Part shown: positions 44,954 through 46,615 of the stretch, piece by piece
How positions within the stretch are numbered: position 1 is the stretch's first letter
Layout: each line of letters begins with the position of its first letter
Origin: Parabacteroides sp. ZJ-118
GTDB lineage: Bacteria; Bacteroidota; Bacteroidia; Bacteroidales; Tannerellaceae
Direction: 5' to 3'
Length of the DNA: 46,615 nt
Assembly (NCBI RefSeq): GCF_011038785.1
Contig: NZ_JAAKDT010000023.1
Span: 1-46,615, forward strand
Notes under the pieces: model-generated
Database searches by the model: none
Told to the model about the DNA's origin: nothing
Seen by the model: only the letters and a program-made list of their open reading frames with translations
Made by a program: the position numbers and the translations under genes

Positions 44954-46450
44954 ATGGCATTAAAATTCATTACAGCTGAAGAAGCCGCGTCGTATGTACA
45001 TCACGACGATCATGTAGGTTTCAGTGGTTTTACACCCGCAGGATGCCCGAAAGTCGTTCCCGGAGCCATTGCCCGGAAGGCTGCGGAAGAACACGCTAAA
45101 GGTAACCCTTTCCAAATCGGTATGTTTACCGGCGCTTCTACCGGTGATAAGCTAGACGGAGAGTTGGCTCGCGCCAACGCCATTAAATTCCGCACCCCGT
45201 ACCAATCTAACAAAGACTTACGTGCCGCGCTAAACGCTCATCAGGCACACTATTTCGATTTGCACCTGTCTGAATTGGCACAAAGCTTGCGTTACGGATT
45301 CTTGGGTAAGATCGATGTAGCGATCGTAGAGGCTGCCGATGTTACCGAGGATGGTGAGATCGTTCCGACTTCGGGTGTCGGTATCCTTCCTACTATCTGC
45401 CGTATGGCAGACCGCATCATCGTTGAGTTGAACTGCCGTCACCCGAAAGAAATCCGCGGTATGCACGATATCTATGAGCCGGCCGATCCTCCTTTACGCC
45501 GTGAGATCCCTATCTACACGCCTTCCGACAGAATCGGCAGCGATTGTGTAAAAGTGGATCCGGCCAAGATCGTGGGTGTGGTACGGACCGATGAGCCGAA
45601 TGAGGGCGGAAAATTCTCTCCGCTGGATGATGTTACGATGGCGATCGGCAAAAACGTCGCGGACTTCTTGGTTAGCGAGATCAAGGCCGGCCGTCTTCCG
45701 AAAGAATTCGTTCCATTGCAGAGTGGTGTAGGCAACGTGGCTAACGCGGTCTTGGGCTGCATGGGAGCGAATGAGTCTATCCCCGCGTTCAACGTATATA
45801 CCGAGGTTATTCAAGACGCGGTCATCGAGTTGATGAAACAGGGCCGTGTCAAGTTCGCCAGCGGTTGCTCTTTGTCCGTAAGCAACGAGGTAATCCGCGA
45901 GATCTACGCGAATCTTGATTTCTTCAAGGATAAGATTTTACTTCGTCCGCAGGAGATCTCCAACAATCCGGAGGTTGCCCGCCGTTTGGGCTTAATCGCT
46001 ATCAATACGGCTTTGGAGGCCGACATCTTTGGTAATATCAACTCTACGCACGTATCCGGTACTCGTATGATGAATGGCATCGGAGGCTCCGGCGACTTTA
46101 CCCGTTCGGCCATGCTCTCGATCTTCACGACTCCGTCTACAGCGAAGGAGGGTAAGATCAGCGCGTTCGTACCGATGGTATCTCACTTGGATCATAGCGA
46201 GCACTCCGTGAAGATCATTATCACGGAATATGGTGTAGCGGACCTACGCGGCAAATCTCCGATCCAACGCGCTCGTTGCATCATCGACAATTGCGTTCAT
46301 CCGGATTACAAACCGTTATTGGAAGAGTACCTCGCTATGGGCATCAAGGGGCATACGCCTCAAAACCTGAAATGCTGTTTCGCTTTCCATGAGGAACTAG
46401 CGGCCAGCGGCGATATGCACAACGTGGATTGGAGCAAGTATACTAAGTAA
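44954..46450 (+). CDS. Acetyl-CoA hydrolase/succinate:acetate CoA-transferase family protein
   Basis: The 498-residue protein belongs to the Cat1/AarC-type class I CoA-transferase family. It has the N-terminal GFSGFTPAGCPKVVP region, QSGVGNVANAVL near residue 257, the YTEVIQD segment (about residue 282) whose Glu corresponds to the catalytic Glu of AarC, and the C-terminal GIGGSGDFTRSAMLSIF. It would exchange CoA between acetyl-CoA and succinate or hydrolyse acetyl-CoA, a step in acetate and succinate/propionate fermentation typical of gut Bacteroidales. Two terminator hairpins follow. Confidence 0.93.
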   Translation: MALKFITAEEAASYVHHDDHVGFSGFTPAGCPKVVPGAIARKAAEEHAKGNPFQIGMFTGASTGDKLDGELARANAIKFRTPYQSNKDLRAALNAHQAHYFDLHLSELAQSLRYGFLGKIDVAIVEAADVTEDGEIVPTSGVGILPTICRMADRIIVELNCRHPKEIRGMHDIYEPADPPLRREIPIYTPSDRIGSDCVKVDPAKIVGVVRTDEPNEGGKFSPLDDVTMAIGKNVADFLVSEIKAGRLPKEFVPLQSGVGNVANAVLGCMGANESIPAFNVYTEVIQDAVIELMKQGRVKFASGCSLSVSNEVIREIYANLDFFKDKILLRPQEISNNPEVARRLGLIAINTALEADIFGNINSTHVSGTRMMNGIGGSGDFTRSAMLSIFTTPSTAKEGKISAFVPMVSHLDHSEHSVKIIITEYGVADLRGKSPIQRARCIIDNCVHPDYKPLLEEYLAMGIKGHTPQNLKCCFAFHEELAASGDMHNVDWSKYTK

Positions 46451-46477
46451 CACAGGCATTAGCTACACATACGAGAG

Positions 46478-46515
46478 AATGCGGGTTAGATGATCTCTAA
46501 GCCCGCATTTTTCAT
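46478..46515 (+). terminator. Terminator of the CoA-transferase gene
   Basis: GCGGG (46481-46485) pairs with CCCGC (46502-46506), extended by ATGC/GCAT on the outside and TTAGA with TCTAA on the inside (one bulged G), then a run of T. It starts 29 bases after the stop codon. Confidence 0.8.
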
Positions 46516-46542
46516 ACCCTGCGGATTTACGTTTAGAAACAT

Positions 46543-46580
46543 TAAGGGAAACGCGGTACATAAGATACGCGTTTCCCTTA
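46543..46580. terminator. Second hairpin after the CoA-transferase gene
   Basis: TAAGGGAAACGCG (46543-46555) pairs perfectly with CGCGTTTCCCTTA (46568-46580) over a 12-base loop. Plus-strand sequence after it is pyrimidine-rich (TTTCTTTCCC). It may back up the first terminator or end a convergent gene outside the window. Confidence 0.55.
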
Positions 46581-46615
46581 TTTCTTTCCCGCCCTCCTTC
46601 CTCACGGAGGTAACG

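Overview
The window is chromosomal DNA from a member of the Bacteroidales, most like Parabacteroides. I base this on protein character and gene order (str-S10-spc-alpha ribosomal cluster without tuf, map-infA-rpmJ between secY and rpsM, a recQ/clpX/clpP/tig block, OstA/SurA genes next to mutL). The promoters also fit: they match the Bacteroidetes TTTG / TAnnTTTG pattern rather than E. coli sigma-70 boxes. Almost all of it is core genome on the minus strand.

Layout. 1-233: 3' end of an IS66-type transposase with the element's right end, inserted just outside the terminator of the ribosomal cluster. 254-18477: one continuous minus-strand cluster of 33 genes from rpsL to rplQ (ribosomal proteins, EF-G, SecY, methionine aminopeptidase, IF-1, RNA polymerase alpha), led by two tandem promoters and containing two structured gaps that may be ribosomal-protein autoregulatory sites (before rpsD and before rpsG). 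18542-19251: a small accessory scar holding a truncated DUF4276-like gene, a 22-bp tandem repeat array ending in an inverted half-unit, and an internal fragment of an IS66 transposase. 19323-26924: mutL, a small membrane protein, an OstA/LptA-like protein and three SurA/PpiC-type periplasmic chaperones, which look like an outer-membrane biogenesis operon with mutL at its end. 27051-27290: a decayed 3' remnant of guaB (IMP dehydrogenase). 27345-33016: recQ, clpX, clpP, tig (DNA repair and protein quality control). 33160-36582: a CPBP membrane protease, lptB (LPS export ATPase), and an MlaE/MlaF-type lipid-transport pair. 36722-42668: metK behind a SAM-II-like riboswitch, a small basic protein, folK, queA, truB, uppP, a DUF3098 protein and ftsX. 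42878-46450: miaB, a small membrane protein and an acetyl-CoA hydrolase/CoA-transferase of the succinate:acetate type, followed by terminators.

I found no CRISPR array, tRNA, rRNA, prophage or defence system. The points most worth a second look are the SAM-II-like riboswitch with its promoter placed to start at the aptamer, the structured leader before rpsD, the guaB remnant with both a frameshift and a nonsense codon, the 22-bp repeat/IS66/DUF4276 scar, and a short promoter-hairpin unit with a 22-bp direct repeat upstream of the CoA-transferase region.
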